From: Marinobacter sp. LV10R510-11A
GTDB lineage: Bacteria > Pseudomonadota > Gammaproteobacteria > Pseudomonadales > Oleiphilaceae
Direction of reading: 5' to 3'
Assembly (NCBI RefSeq): GCF_900215155.1
Contig: NZ_LT907980.1
Location: 4,372,490 to 4,436,489 of the forward strand
Length of the DNA stretch: 64,000 nt
Under the pieces are notes generated by a model. That model was not told the origin of the DNA. It saw nothing but the letters and a program-made list of their open reading frames with translations, and did not search any database. The position numbers and the translations under genes were made by a program. The number at the start of each line of letters is the position of its first letter. Within the stretch, counting starts at the first letter, position 1. Positions 1-8,694 of this stretch are shown piece by piece.

Positions 1-235
1 ACAACAAGTGCGGCAATCGCTGCCAAAATCAGGTTTGTCATATGCTGTATCGTCCTGTTACCTAAAAAATGAACCAAGCCATATTGATCAGTATAACGCC
101 CACAGCCTCCTCAGCCCATGCCTGAATGCTGCGCCAATCGTCGTATTGCCCAACAGCCTCTGCGCATGGCGAAAAAACCGCAAATACGCGATAATAAGTC
201 GCCCAAAATCAACGATTAGACCCCGGGATGTGCTG

Positions 236-1369
236 ATGACAGCTTCTATGCCTTCTGAATCCACTGCGAACCAGACTCCCTGGCAGCGCTACCAAGAAGA
301 TCTCGAGCGCCCGGACTTCCTTAAAGACCCCGCCCAAGTCGATGCGGTGCAGCGCCTACAGATACTCTACGATAAACTCGTGGAGGCGGAAAGCGAACGC
401 GGCAAAGCAATCATCAAATTGCGGCGTAAGTTAAAAAAGGGCAGGGAAGAGCCAGTCAAAGGCCTGTATTTTTGGGGTGGCGTTGGCCGCGGCAAAACCT
501 ACCTGATGGACACTTTTTTTGAGTCGCTGCCGTTCAAGCGCAAAATGCGCGTGCATTTTCATCGGTTCATGCAGCGGGTTCACAAGGAGCTCAAAATCTT
601 CAAAGGTCAAAAAAACCCGCTGGATCTGGTCGCCAAAAAATTCGCCAACGAAACCCGCGTGATCTGCTTCGACGAATTTTTCGTTTCTGACATCGGCGAT
701 GCCATGATCCTCGCAACACTAATGGATCAATTGTTCAAGCGGGGCGTCACCCTAGTATGTACGTCCAACATTAAACCTGATGGCCTCTATAAGGATGGTT
801 TGCAGCGGGCCCGCTTTCTGCCAGCCATTGCGCTTGTAAAAAAATACACCGATGTCGTGAATGTAGACGGCGGCGTCGATTATCGATTGCGCACCCTTGA
901 GCAGGCCGAGCTTTACCACTCGCCGCTGGATGAAGAGGCAGACGCCAGCTTGCGCAGAAGCTTTGACTCCCTAGCGGTCGAAGCGGGAAAGCACAGCAAG
1001 ACGATGGAGATTAACGGCCGCAAGATTCCGGCACAGGCCCACGCCGACGACGTGGTTTGGTTTAATTTCAAAGATGTATGTGACGGCCCCCGCAGCCAGA
1101 ACGACTACATCGAGATTGCGCGCCAGTTTCACGCGATTATTGTCAGTAATGTACCTGTGCTCGGCGGCGACAAAGACGACCAATCTCGCCGTTTCGTGAA
1201 CATGATTGATGAATTCTACGACCGCAATGTGAAAGTCATCATTTCTGCGGCTGCTCCCATTACCCAGCTCTATTCCGGTGGGCGCCTGAGTTTTGAATTT
1301 GAACGCACTGAATCGCGCCTTCTTGAAATGCAGTCGCAGGAATATCTGGAAGCCCCGCACAAGTCCTAA
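236..1369 (+). CDS. zapE: Cell division protein ZapE (AFG1-like ATPase)
   Basis: Predicted cytoplasmic P-loop ATPase of the AFG1/ZapE family, which in E. coli associates with the Z-ring. From the ATG at 236 the product is 377 residues, close to the usual ZapE length. The frame stays open upstream to position 8, but that extension has no family character and the family-like sequence begins just after this ATG. Walker A (GGVGRGKT) is at about residues 81-88 and Walker B (CFDEF) at about 144-148. The gene stands alone and ends 150 bp before the DUF1302 gene. The family call is firm; the start is chosen by length because the ribosome site is weak. Confidence 0.92.
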   Translation: MTASMPSESTANQTPWQRYQEDLERPDFLKDPAQVDAVQRLQILYDKLVEAESERGKAIIKLRRKLKKGREEPVKGLYFWGGVGRGKTYLMDTFFESLPFKRKMRVHFHRFMQRVHKELKIFKGQKNPLDLVAKKFANETRVICFDEFFVSDIGDAMILATLMDQLFKRGVTLVCTSNIKPDGLYKDGLQRARFLPAIALVKKYTDVVNVDGGVDYRLRTLEQAELYHSPLDEEADASLRRSFDSLAVEAGKHSKTMEINGRKIPAQAHADDVVWFNFKDVCDGPRSQNDYIEIARQFHAIIVSNVPVLGGDKDDQSRRFVNMIDEFYDRNVKVIISAAAPITQLYSGGRLSFEFERTESRLLEMQSQEYLEAPHKS

Positions 1370-1521
1370 AAAGGATAAAATCATACTTTTGACTGATCAA
1401 AGCCCTATACAGCGTTAGCTATAGTGCTTACATCACGAGCACTGTGCATGAAGCCTCCAACATATTCGTGAATACCAATAATCAGAGCAGCGACTCAGAA
1501 CAACAATGGAGTAGCCTTCCA

Positions 1522-3378
1522 ATGACAAGAAAAAACCATCAATGGCAGCGTTGGACAAGAATACCGCTTGCCGTCGCAGTAGCAGCCAGTATGTCTGGCC
1601 AAGCATCTGCTTATTCATTTTATGTCGGGGATGTAGAAGCCCAATTTAACACCACGCTATCTGCGGGCGCCGGTTGGCGTATCCAAGATCAAGATAGCGA
1701 CTTGATCGCTCAAGGTAACCTTGGGCCCCAGTACGTCAACACAACAACCGGTTCCTCAACAAACAACTACGATGACGGCAACCTGAACTTCGATAAGGGC
1801 GACACCTATTCCAAAATCGTTAAGGGCAACAGTGAGCTGTTCCTGAACTACGATGTGAACAGTGATGCTCTCACCCGGGTTGGCGCGTTGGTTCGTGGCC
1901 GCTACTGGTACGACTTTGAACTGAAAGATGAAGGCCGCGCAACCGATGACGTCGGGCAGCGCCGTGAGCTGAACGACAGAGCGAAAGGCAATGCCTCCGG
2001 CGGTGAAATTCTCGACGCATACGTGTTCACCGATTGGTACCTAGGCAAGGTTCCCGTGAGTGCCCGTTACGGCAAACAAGTGCTGAGCTGGGGTGAGAGT
2101 ACCTTTATTCAGGGTGGCATCAACACCATTAACCCGGTCGATGTTCCTGCGTTTCGTGCGCCTGGCTCTGAGCTGAAAGATGCTCTTTTGCCTGTTGAAA
2201 TGCTCTACCTGTCTGCAGGTGTAACCCAGAACATCACTTTAGAAGCCTTCGTGCAGACGGATTGGGCGCCAGTTCGCCCGGATGATTGCGGCACATTCTT
2301 CTCCACCAGTGATTTTTCATCTGATGGCTGCGGCCCGGTTCTTCTGGCAGGTCAACTGTCGGATTCACAGGCACTTGCTCAAGGCTTTGTTGCGCCGCGC
2401 ATGGCGGACAAGGAAGCGGACTCCAAGGATCAGTTCGGTGTAGCTATGCGTTGGTATGTGCCGGCGCTGAACGATTCCGAATTCGGTTTTTATTATATAA
2501 AATATAATAGCCGCTTGCCCTACGTGAGTGGTACCGTTGGAGCTCCGTTCCCATCGTATTTCATTGAGTATCCAGAAGATATCAACCTGTACGGCATCAG
2601 TGTCAACACCAACACGCCAGGTGGCTGGTCTTTGGGCGCTGAATACTCCTATCGCGACAAACTGCCTTTGCAGTGGAACGCTTTTGAACTTCTTTATGGT
2701 GGTGCAGATAAACGAAACCCGGTTGATCCCGATCTTGCAGTAAGTAAGCTTCAGCAGCGTTTGGAGCAGCAATATGGATCTCTTAGCGGGGGCCAAGAGG
2801 TACCTGGCTATGACCGTTACGGCGTTTCCCAGGCCCAGTTCACGTTGATCAAGTTCTTTGATCGGATCATGGGCGCCAGCCGTGTATCTCTGATCACAGA
2901 GTTCGGTGCCACGTATGTTCATGATCTTCCGAGTCTGGACGAGGCCCGTTATGGCCGCTCCGGTACTTACGGTATTGGTACGCTTCCAACCGAATCTGGC
3001 GGAACTATCCTTGATGCCTGTGCTGTTGGTACTGGAGGCAGAGATGGTGCCAACATCAACTCGAGCTACTGCACCAATGAAGGCTTTACCACAGATTTCT
3101 CGTGGGGCTATCGTTCACGTCTTGTATGGAATTACCCGAGCGCCATTGCGGGCATCAATTTGTCACCGCAGCTGGCCTGGAGTCACGACGTGAAAGGTTA
3201 CAGCCCGCAGCCTGGCGGCAACTTTAATGAAGGTAGCAAGACTCTCGGTTTGTCCCTGCAAGCGGTTTATCAGAACAGGATCACGGGTGATATTGGGTAC
3301 ACAAACTATTTCGGTGGCAAGTATAATGAGATGGCTGACCGAGATTTTGTGAGTGCCAGTGTTTCCTACTCATTCTGA
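1522..3378 (+). CDS. DUF1302 family outer-membrane protein
   Basis: Large envelope protein of the DUF1302 family, predicted to be an outer-membrane beta-barrel. The start at 1522 is preferred over an in-frame ATG at 1444 because a GGAGT ribosome site lies 9 nt upstream and the protein then begins with a classic signal peptide (basic MTRKNHQWQR, a hydrophobic core, then GQASA before the mature part), giving 618 residues. The mature protein is rich in aromatic and Gly residues and ends in a C-terminal Phe (SASVSYSF), typical of outer-membrane barrels. It is followed after 33 bp by a DUF1329 gene, its usual partner. The substrate is unknown; roles in hydrophobic compound transport are proposed for such pairs. 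Confidence 0.88.
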   Translation: MTRKNHQWQRWTRIPLAVAVAASMSGQASAYSFYVGDVEAQFNTTLSAGAGWRIQDQDSDLIAQGNLGPQYVNTTTGSSTNNYDDGNLNFDKGDTYSKIVKGNSELFLNYDVNSDALTRVGALVRGRYWYDFELKDEGRATDDVGQRRELNDRAKGNASGGEILDAYVFTDWYLGKVPVSARYGKQVLSWGESTFIQGGINTINPVDVPAFRAPGSELKDALLPVEMLYLSAGVTQNITLEAFVQTDWAPVRPDDCGTFFSTSDFSSDGCGPVLLAGQLSDSQALAQGFVAPRMADKEADSKDQFGVAMRWYVPALNDSEFGFYYIKYNSRLPYVSGTVGAPFPSYFIEYPEDINLYGISVNTNTPGGWSLGAEYSYRDKLPLQWNAFELLYGGADKRNPVDPDLAVSKLQQRLEQQYGSLSGGQEVPGYDRYGVSQAQFTLIKFFDRIMGASRVSLITEFGATYVHDLPSLDEARYGRSGTYGIGTLPTESGGTILDACAVGTGGRDGANINSSYCTNEGFTTDFSWGYRSRLVWNYPSAIAGINLSPQLAWSHDVKGYSPQPGGNFNEGSKTLGLSLQAVYQNRITGDIGYTNYFGGKYNEMADRDFVSASVSYSF

Positions 3379-3411
3379 ACCGCCAAGAATTCGTTTAACG
3401 AGGTAATTTAA

Positions 3412-4773
3412 ATGAAACTGAACAAGAAATTACTCACCACAGGTATTCTGGCTGCGAGTCTTGTTGCAGGCCAAGCCTGGGGTTCGGTTTCTGCCGGAGA
3501 GGCAGCCAAGCTGGGTGACTCCCTTACACCGATGGGAGCCGAGAAAGCTGGTAATGGTGGTGCTATTCCTGCGTGGACGGGTGGTCTTACAACACCTCCG
3601 GCAAGCTACAACGACGACGGTATTTATGTGAATCCGTTCCCGGACGAGGCGCCAAAATTTACCATCAACCAGAGCAACGTATCGGAGTATGCCGACAAGC
3701 TGTCCCCGGGACAGGTTGCCATGATCAAGCAATACCCGGATTACGTACTGCCGGTTTACGAGACCCATCGTACCGGCGCTTATCCACAAGCGATCATGGA
3801 TGAGACGGTCGAGAACGCGACCAAAACGGAAATGATCAAGGACGGTAACGGTCTGGCTAATTACCAGAACGCGACCCCTTTCCCCATTCCGCAAAACGGC
3901 TTGGAAGCAATCTGGAACCACATTACACGCTATCGTGGTGGTTCTGTTCAGCGCAACGTGGGTCAGGCAACGCCTACGGCGTCTGGCGCCTACTCTATTG
4001 TTAAGTTTCAGGATGAGCTGACTTGGAGAAGCTACCTCACGGATTACGAGCCAGGCGAAGATGCCAACGTACTGTTCTACTTCAAGCAGGCTATCACCGC
4101 TCCGGCGCGCCTGGCAGGCAACGTATTGCTGGTTCACGAGACCATTGACCAGGTTGCAGAGCCTCGTCGTGCCTGGGTATACAACGCGGGCCAGCGTCGT
4201 GTTCGTCGCGCACCTCAGGTTGCTTACGACGGACCAGGTACAGCGTCTGATGGCATGCGCACATCCGATAATTTCGATATGTTCAACGGCGCACCCGATC
4301 GTTACAACTGGGAGTTGATTGGCAAGAAGGAAATGTACATTCCGTACAACTCCTACAAGCTGGTCGACCGTGGGATTACCTACGATCAGATACTTAAGCC
4401 GGGACATATCAACCAGGATTTGACCCGCTACGAGCTTCACCGCGTGTGGCACGTGCGCGCAACCTTGAAAGAAGGCGAGCGTCATATCTATGCTCAGCGT
4501 GACCTCTATATTGATGAGGACACTTGGCAGGCAGCGGTTATTGATCATTATGATGGCCGAGGTGAGCTGTGGCGCGTGGCCGAAGCCCACGCCATGCAGT
4601 TTTACGATCAAATCGTACCCTGGTATGCAGTTGAAACCTTGTATGACCTCCTGTCTGGCCGCTACCTGGTTAACGGCCTAACAAACGAGGAAGTCGATCC
4701 GTATCAGTTTGGCGTTGAGCATCGATCCAGAGATTACACTCCGGCGGCATTGCGCCGTGCAGGTACTCGCTAA
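3412..4773 (+). CDS. DUF1329 family periplasmic protein
   Basis: Secreted protein of the DUF1329 family, 453 residues. A GAGG ribosome site lies just upstream and the first ~24 residues form a signal peptide (MKLNKKLLTTGILAAS, then GQAWG). DUF1329 proteins are nearly always encoded beside a DUF1302 barrel, as here (33-bp gap, same strand), so the two probably form one transcript and one envelope system. A strong intrinsic terminator closes the pair 23 bp downstream. The precise function is not known; I infer a periplasmic lipid-binding or carrier role from the partnership only. Confidence 0.88.
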   Translation: MKLNKKLLTTGILAASLVAGQAWGSVSAGEAAKLGDSLTPMGAEKAGNGGAIPAWTGGLTTPPASYNDDGIYVNPFPDEAPKFTINQSNVSEYADKLSPGQVAMIKQYPDYVLPVYETHRTGAYPQAIMDETVENATKTEMIKDGNGLANYQNATPFPIPQNGLEAIWNHITRYRGGSVQRNVGQATPTASGAYSIVKFQDELTWRSYLTDYEPGEDANVLFYFKQAITAPARLAGNVLLVHETIDQVAEPRRAWVYNAGQRRVRRAPQVAYDGPGTASDGMRTSDNFDMFNGAPDRYNWELIGKKEMYIPYNSYKLVDRGITYDQILKPGHINQDLTRYELHRVWHVRATLKEGERHIYAQRDLYIDEDTWQAAVIDHYDGRGELWRVAEAHAMQFYDQIVPWYAVETLYDLLSGRYLVNGLTNEEVDPYQFGVEHRSRDYTPAALRRAGTR

Positions 4774-4795
4774 CGGGTCGAGTGAATCTTTCAGA

Positions 4796-4822
4796 AACGG
4801 CGGGCTTCGGCCCGCCGTTTTT
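4796..4822 (+). terminator. Intrinsic terminator of the DUF1302/DUF1329 operon
   Basis: A GC-rich stem CGGCGGGC / GCCCGCCG with a TTCG tetraloop is followed by a run of five T. It lies directly after the DUF1329 stop codon and upstream of the LuxR gene. Confidence 0.9.
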
Positions 4823-4942
4823 GTTTCCGCGATAGAAAACCGCCACTGAATAAACACCTTTCACGTCAAAACTTTGCAGCTAGCCCCTTACTTGGTTTAA
4901 CCTCTTTGTAATACTAAAGACGTATTCGATACAGGGCAGCGT

Positions 4943-7630
4943 GTGAAATCATTCCAAGATAGTTATGCAGCGAATGACGAATTTCAGTCTGCAAACAAAG
5001 GGCTCCAGCGCGGCGAGCTCGTAAGGGATCTGCTTAGGCAGAGACTACAAGCGCCTGCCATGCCGGCATATTCGTTAGCGCGCCCGCACTTGGACGCGTT
5101 AATTACCGATGCATTAACCCCCCGGGGTGTGCTTTTTGTTGACGCACCTTGCGGCTATGGGAAATCCCATGCGGTAGGAATGGGGGTTCTCGCGGCAAGG
5201 GTGGGTGAAGAAAATGTCCGTTGGCTGCCGCTCAACTCCCAGGATAACGCGCCAACCCGTTTTCTCAGCCTGCTTTCTGTCGCGCTGGATATTCCCGAAT
5301 CTTGCGAAAGCAGCTTGCAAGGGGGTGCCACATTCATTGATGCCCTCGCAATCATGCTCCTGGCTCTGAAAAAAACGGCGCCAGAACAGCGCGCTATTCT
5401 GGTTCTAGACGGGCTCCACCACATCACGAATCCGGCTGCCATAGCCCTGCTTCAGCAGCTGGTAGCAGATATACCGTCTCACTTTTCGGTGGCGATGCTT
5501 TCGCGGCAGGCTTTGCCTTATGAAACCCATGCTCTGGAGCTGGAAAACCGGTTTACCCGCATAGGAACCGAAAAACTCGAGTTCAGCCGAAGCGAAACGT
5601 TTGAGTTTTTTCGGGACGTGTTGAGCGATCAGCAGTTAACCAGTGTCGCTATTGATCATTTATACGACCTTACCGAAGGCTGGCCCACGCCGCTTGCACT
5701 CTATCGCCGGGATGTCCTGCATAGTATCGAACGCCACGCCGTTTCGGAAACCCCTGGTGTGGAACGTTTTCTGAAAGAGTCTGTATTGGGCGGCCTAGCG
5801 TCCGGCCAGGTGCGTTCTCTGAGAGCCGCTTCGGAACTCGGGCTTTGCTCCGATGAGCTGCTTCTGGCATTGGAACATTTGATCCCAGACAGCATGCTTC
5901 TGCCATCCCAAGCCTGTGATCGAGGGCTACCGGTAAAGATTATGCCGGGCTGGGGCCGCTGGTACCGGCTCAACCCATTGTTAATGGAATGGCTGAAAAC
6001 ACCTGTAATGGCCGGCTATACCGACCGAATGCTTGCCGCGAGCCGATGGTTCGGTAACCGCAATCAGTTTCCTGAAGCCCTCAAATATTCATTACTGGCA
6101 GGGGACACGGAAGAAGTCATCCGCATCGCATCTGAAGGCTCCGAAGCGCTGTTGATTGGGCAAGACACCGCCTCACTGCTGCGCTTGCGCAAGAGCCTTC
6201 CCGCGCAGCTGCTTGAACGCAGCCCCAGGTTGAGAATTGTGTATAGCTGGGTGCATGCTATTGGTGGTCAGTTTCGGCAGGCGCAAGCGCTGATTGATGG
6301 TTTGAATGAAAAAAGCTACCAAGAGCACGAAGCGCGAATCTGTGCCCTCAGAGCGTTTATTCTGCGCGGCGAAGGGCAGGTAGCGCCAGCGTTGGAAATG
6401 GCCGATCGTGCCTTGGCTAGCGGAGACTTTTCACCCCAAGGCCAGCTTGTCACTCAGATGGTTCGTGCCAGTGCCTTGTGCGCGTCTGGGCGTTTTCCAG
6501 AAGCCCGGGAGGCCAATCGTGCGGCATCTCGCCTGGCTCGAGAAGCGGGCGATTCTGGCTCCGAAGCACTGGCAGTGTACGCCCATGCCCGAATTGAACT
6601 GGGCAAAGGCGCGCTCAAGCATGCGGAGCAGCTTCTACGAACCGGTCTGGATACGGTTATACAAGAATTGGCTCGCCCCGCTCGCATAGGCGAAACACGG
6701 CTTCAGTTGAACCTGGTACTCGTTCTCTGGCATCAAGGGCGTTACCCAGAGGCAGATAGGTTGCTGGTAGCCTGTGGCCGCCATGCGGAGCAAACCCGCG
6801 ATCTCGGGTTACTGTTGGCAATGGCGATTAGGGTATTAATGTGTCGCTCTCAAGGTCGCTTGGAAGACGCCTTTGTATGGATTGGCCGCGCCGAGCGGAC
6901 CATGCACACCTGGCAGGTGGATGAATCCCTTTATGTGCCGGTACTTGAGGCGCTGAAAGCCAGCTGCTGGCTAGCCCAGAATCAGTTAGATAATGTCGCT
7001 CAGGCGCTTGCCAGGCTGCAGCCATACCGCGATGCCGGCTGTGTGCCGGAGCTTTTCCCAATGATGCCCGGGTTGCTAGATTGCCTTCAGGTACGCCTGG
7101 ATCTCGCCCGGGGTGAAACCGTAAGGGCCCGGGAAACCCTCGCAAATACCCGCAAGCGCTATGATGAAGCCATCCCTTGGGGTGTGGATCTTCATATACG
7201 GTTATTAGAAGCCATACTTATCAGCGAAGACAAAGGCGTGGCAGCGGGCCAGAAAAAGCTCATAGCGGTGGTATCCGAAGCAGAAAAAGAACACTTCATC
7301 AGCCCGTTTGCCGAGTTGAAGCGAGAGCTGACGGAGCTTATGGAAAAAGCATACAGCCAATTGCCCAAAACCCCGTTCCGGGAGGCATTAGGTCAGCTTT
7401 TTGATATAACCGGGAAAGTGTTGCCCACGGCGCTGGCCGAGCCGATCAGTGAGCGCGAGCAGGGCGTTCTGGAGCTGATCGCCAAGGGCCTGTCGAACCA
7501 GGCGATTGGCGACCACCTGCACATCTCGTTGCATACGGTAAAAACCCACGCCCGGCGTATCAATGCCAAGCTGGAAGTGCGCTCCCGCACCCAAGCGATT
7601 GTCCGCGCCCGGGAGCTGGGGCTGCTGTAA
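4943..7630 (+). CDS. MalT-like LuxR family transcriptional activator
   Basis: Large ATP-dependent LuxR-type regulator (LAL/MalT/AlkS class), 895 residues from a GTG start with AGGG upstream. The N-terminal ATPase carries a Walker A-like CGYGKS at about residues 70-75. The long middle is helical and TPR-like (repeated Ala/Leu-rich helices, about residues 380-780), as in MalT. The last ~65 residues are a LuxR helix-turn-helix beginning LSEREQGVLELIAKGLSNQ. MalT relatives bind a small inducer plus ATP and activate nearby operons. The DUF1302/DUF1329 pair directly upstream is the obvious candidate target, but that is inference. No operator was identified. Confidence 0.88.
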   Translation: MKSFQDSYAANDEFQSANKGLQRGELVRDLLRQRLQAPAMPAYSLARPHLDALITDALTPRGVLFVDAPCGYGKSHAVGMGVLAARVGEENVRWLPLNSQDNAPTRFLSLLSVALDIPESCESSLQGGATFIDALAIMLLALKKTAPEQRAILVLDGLHHITNPAAIALLQQLVADIPSHFSVAMLSRQALPYETHALELENRFTRIGTEKLEFSRSETFEFFRDVLSDQQLTSVAIDHLYDLTEGWPTPLALYRRDVLHSIERHAVSETPGVERFLKESVLGGLASGQVRSLRAASELGLCSDELLLALEHLIPDSMLLPSQACDRGLPVKIMPGWGRWYRLNPLLMEWLKTPVMAGYTDRMLAASRWFGNRNQFPEALKYSLLAGDTEEVIRIASEGSEALLIGQDTASLLRLRKSLPAQLLERSPRLRIVYSWVHAIGGQFRQAQALIDGLNEKSYQEHEARICALRAFILRGEGQVAPALEMADRALASGDFSPQGQLVTQMVRASALCASGRFPEAREANRAASRLAREAGDSGSEALAVYAHARIELGKGALKHAEQLLRTGLDTVIQELARPARIGETRLQLNLVLVLWHQGRYPEADRLLVACGRHAEQTRDLGLLLAMAIRVLMCRSQGRLEDAFVWIGRAERTMHTWQVDESLYVPVLEALKASCWLAQNQLDNVAQALARLQPYRDAGCVPELFPMMPGLLDCLQVRLDLARGETVRARETLANTRKRYDEAIPWGVDLHIRLLEAILISEDKGVAAGQKKLIAVVSEAEKEHFISPFAELKRELTELMEKAYSQLPKTPFREALGQLFDITGKVLPTALAEPISEREQGVLELIAKGLSNQAIGDHLHISLHTVKTHARRINAKLEVRSRTQAIVRARELGLL

Positions 7631-7668
7631 TAGCAGTTCGTAAGCCGGAAGACCCCCGATTTTTTGGG

Positions 7669-8607
7669 TCAGCCTTCGGCAGCAGAGCCGGTGCTCTGGC
7701 CGGGAAGCAGAGACTGCTCAGCGCTTGCCGATGCCAGACGCTTCAAATGCGATGGGCTGCCATCGCTCAAAATGTTCCTGAATTGAGTGTCGTAGAACGC
7801 TAGATTGTTATAACGGATCATCGATCGAATTTCAGCAACATATTCCTCGCCACGCTCTGAATAGCTTATGAGGCCGCGTGCTAGAGAGAGCCCAGACAGC
7901 GGGTCGCCGGCTTCCCTGTCATCAAGGCGGGTGTCCCGTAAAACCTGGTAACTCCCGTGTCGGTTCAGGTTCTGAATATAGGCCCGTACAGAGTGGTAAG
8001 GCGATGGGAAGGCAGCCACTTCATGGCTGGCACCCTCATTACGGCTCAGGGGCACCAGGCCACAGCCTTTGCTGAAGCACCACTGGCCAAACAGACTATT
8101 TCCGCGAAGTGCAAAACGTGAGGTTCCCCAGGCCGACTCATTGGCAGCTTGTGCCAGAATCAGTGAAGGTGGGATAACATCCAGCCGCTTTCTCAACTGC
8201 GTGAACTGTTCAGGGCTGCCTGGCTCTTCATCCACACGTAAGCGCTTGGACTGAGCGGTAAGCCAGGAGTGCTCCTTTTTCGACAGTGTGTCTTTGGTGG
8301 TAAGGCTGTCAAGATAGTCCCGCTCAATAAGGATGCGGGAATTGGCAAGCACAACGCGAGGGTACATAAACGAGAAAAAGGCTACTTTCTTTTCAGTGGT
8401 GTCGCTGTAACCCGTGAAATCCGGAAGATCTTCGCGAGCCCAAGAGGGCAACGGAGGCAGTGAACTCAGGGCGGGCTCTGAGCCAGTATTGTAGTCATTG
8501 CCTGAACGTTCCGATGGCACGTAAAGGCCACCCCCGATAGCAAAAGCGACCAGTGGAACAACCAGCATTAGCGAGCGCAGTGCAGCCGACATAAAACCTC
8601 TCTTCAT
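7669..8607 (-). CDS. Bax-like glucosaminidase domain protein
   Basis: Predicted peptidoglycan-active protein of the Bax/GH73 glucosaminidase family. Recognisable stretches are SLILAQAANESAWGTSRFA, with the catalytic-type Glu in NESAWG, followed by GNSLFGQWCF and the FPSPYHSVRAYIQNLN region. The N terminus is a single hydrophobic segment (signal peptide or anchor). The start is uncertain. ATG at 8607 gives MKRGF; ATG at 8592 has a better ribosome site (AGAGG); a TTG at 8634 is also open. It converges with the LuxR gene with only 38 bp between the stops. Confidence 0.85.
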   Translation of the reverse strand: MKRGFMSAALRSLMLVVPLVAFAIGGGLYVPSERSGNDYNTGSEPALSSLPPLPSWAREDLPDFTGYSDTTEKKVAFFSFMYPRVVLANSRILIERDYLDSLTTKDTLSKKEHSWLTAQSKRLRVDEEPGSPEQFTQLRKRLDVIPPSLILAQAANESAWGTSRFALRGNSLFGQWCFSKGCGLVPLSRNEGASHEVAAFPSPYHSVRAYIQNLNRHGSYQVLRDTRLDDREAGDPLSGLSLARGLISYSERGEEYVAEIRSMIRYNNLAFYDTQFRNILSDGSPSHLKRLASASAEQSLLPGQSTGSAAEG

Positions 8608-8694
8608 AACCTGTCTTTGTGCCCGGTAAGCCAATGCATTCGGGCGATGTGTTCATAATTATAACAGGTTGTACGAGTAGGGTTGTCTGAGGGT

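Noticed and set aside
7650..7672. Bidirectional terminator between the LuxR and Bax-like genes
   Set aside because: GACCC and GGGTC can pair around a T-run, but the T-run is in the loop rather than after the stem, so the site is not convincing.
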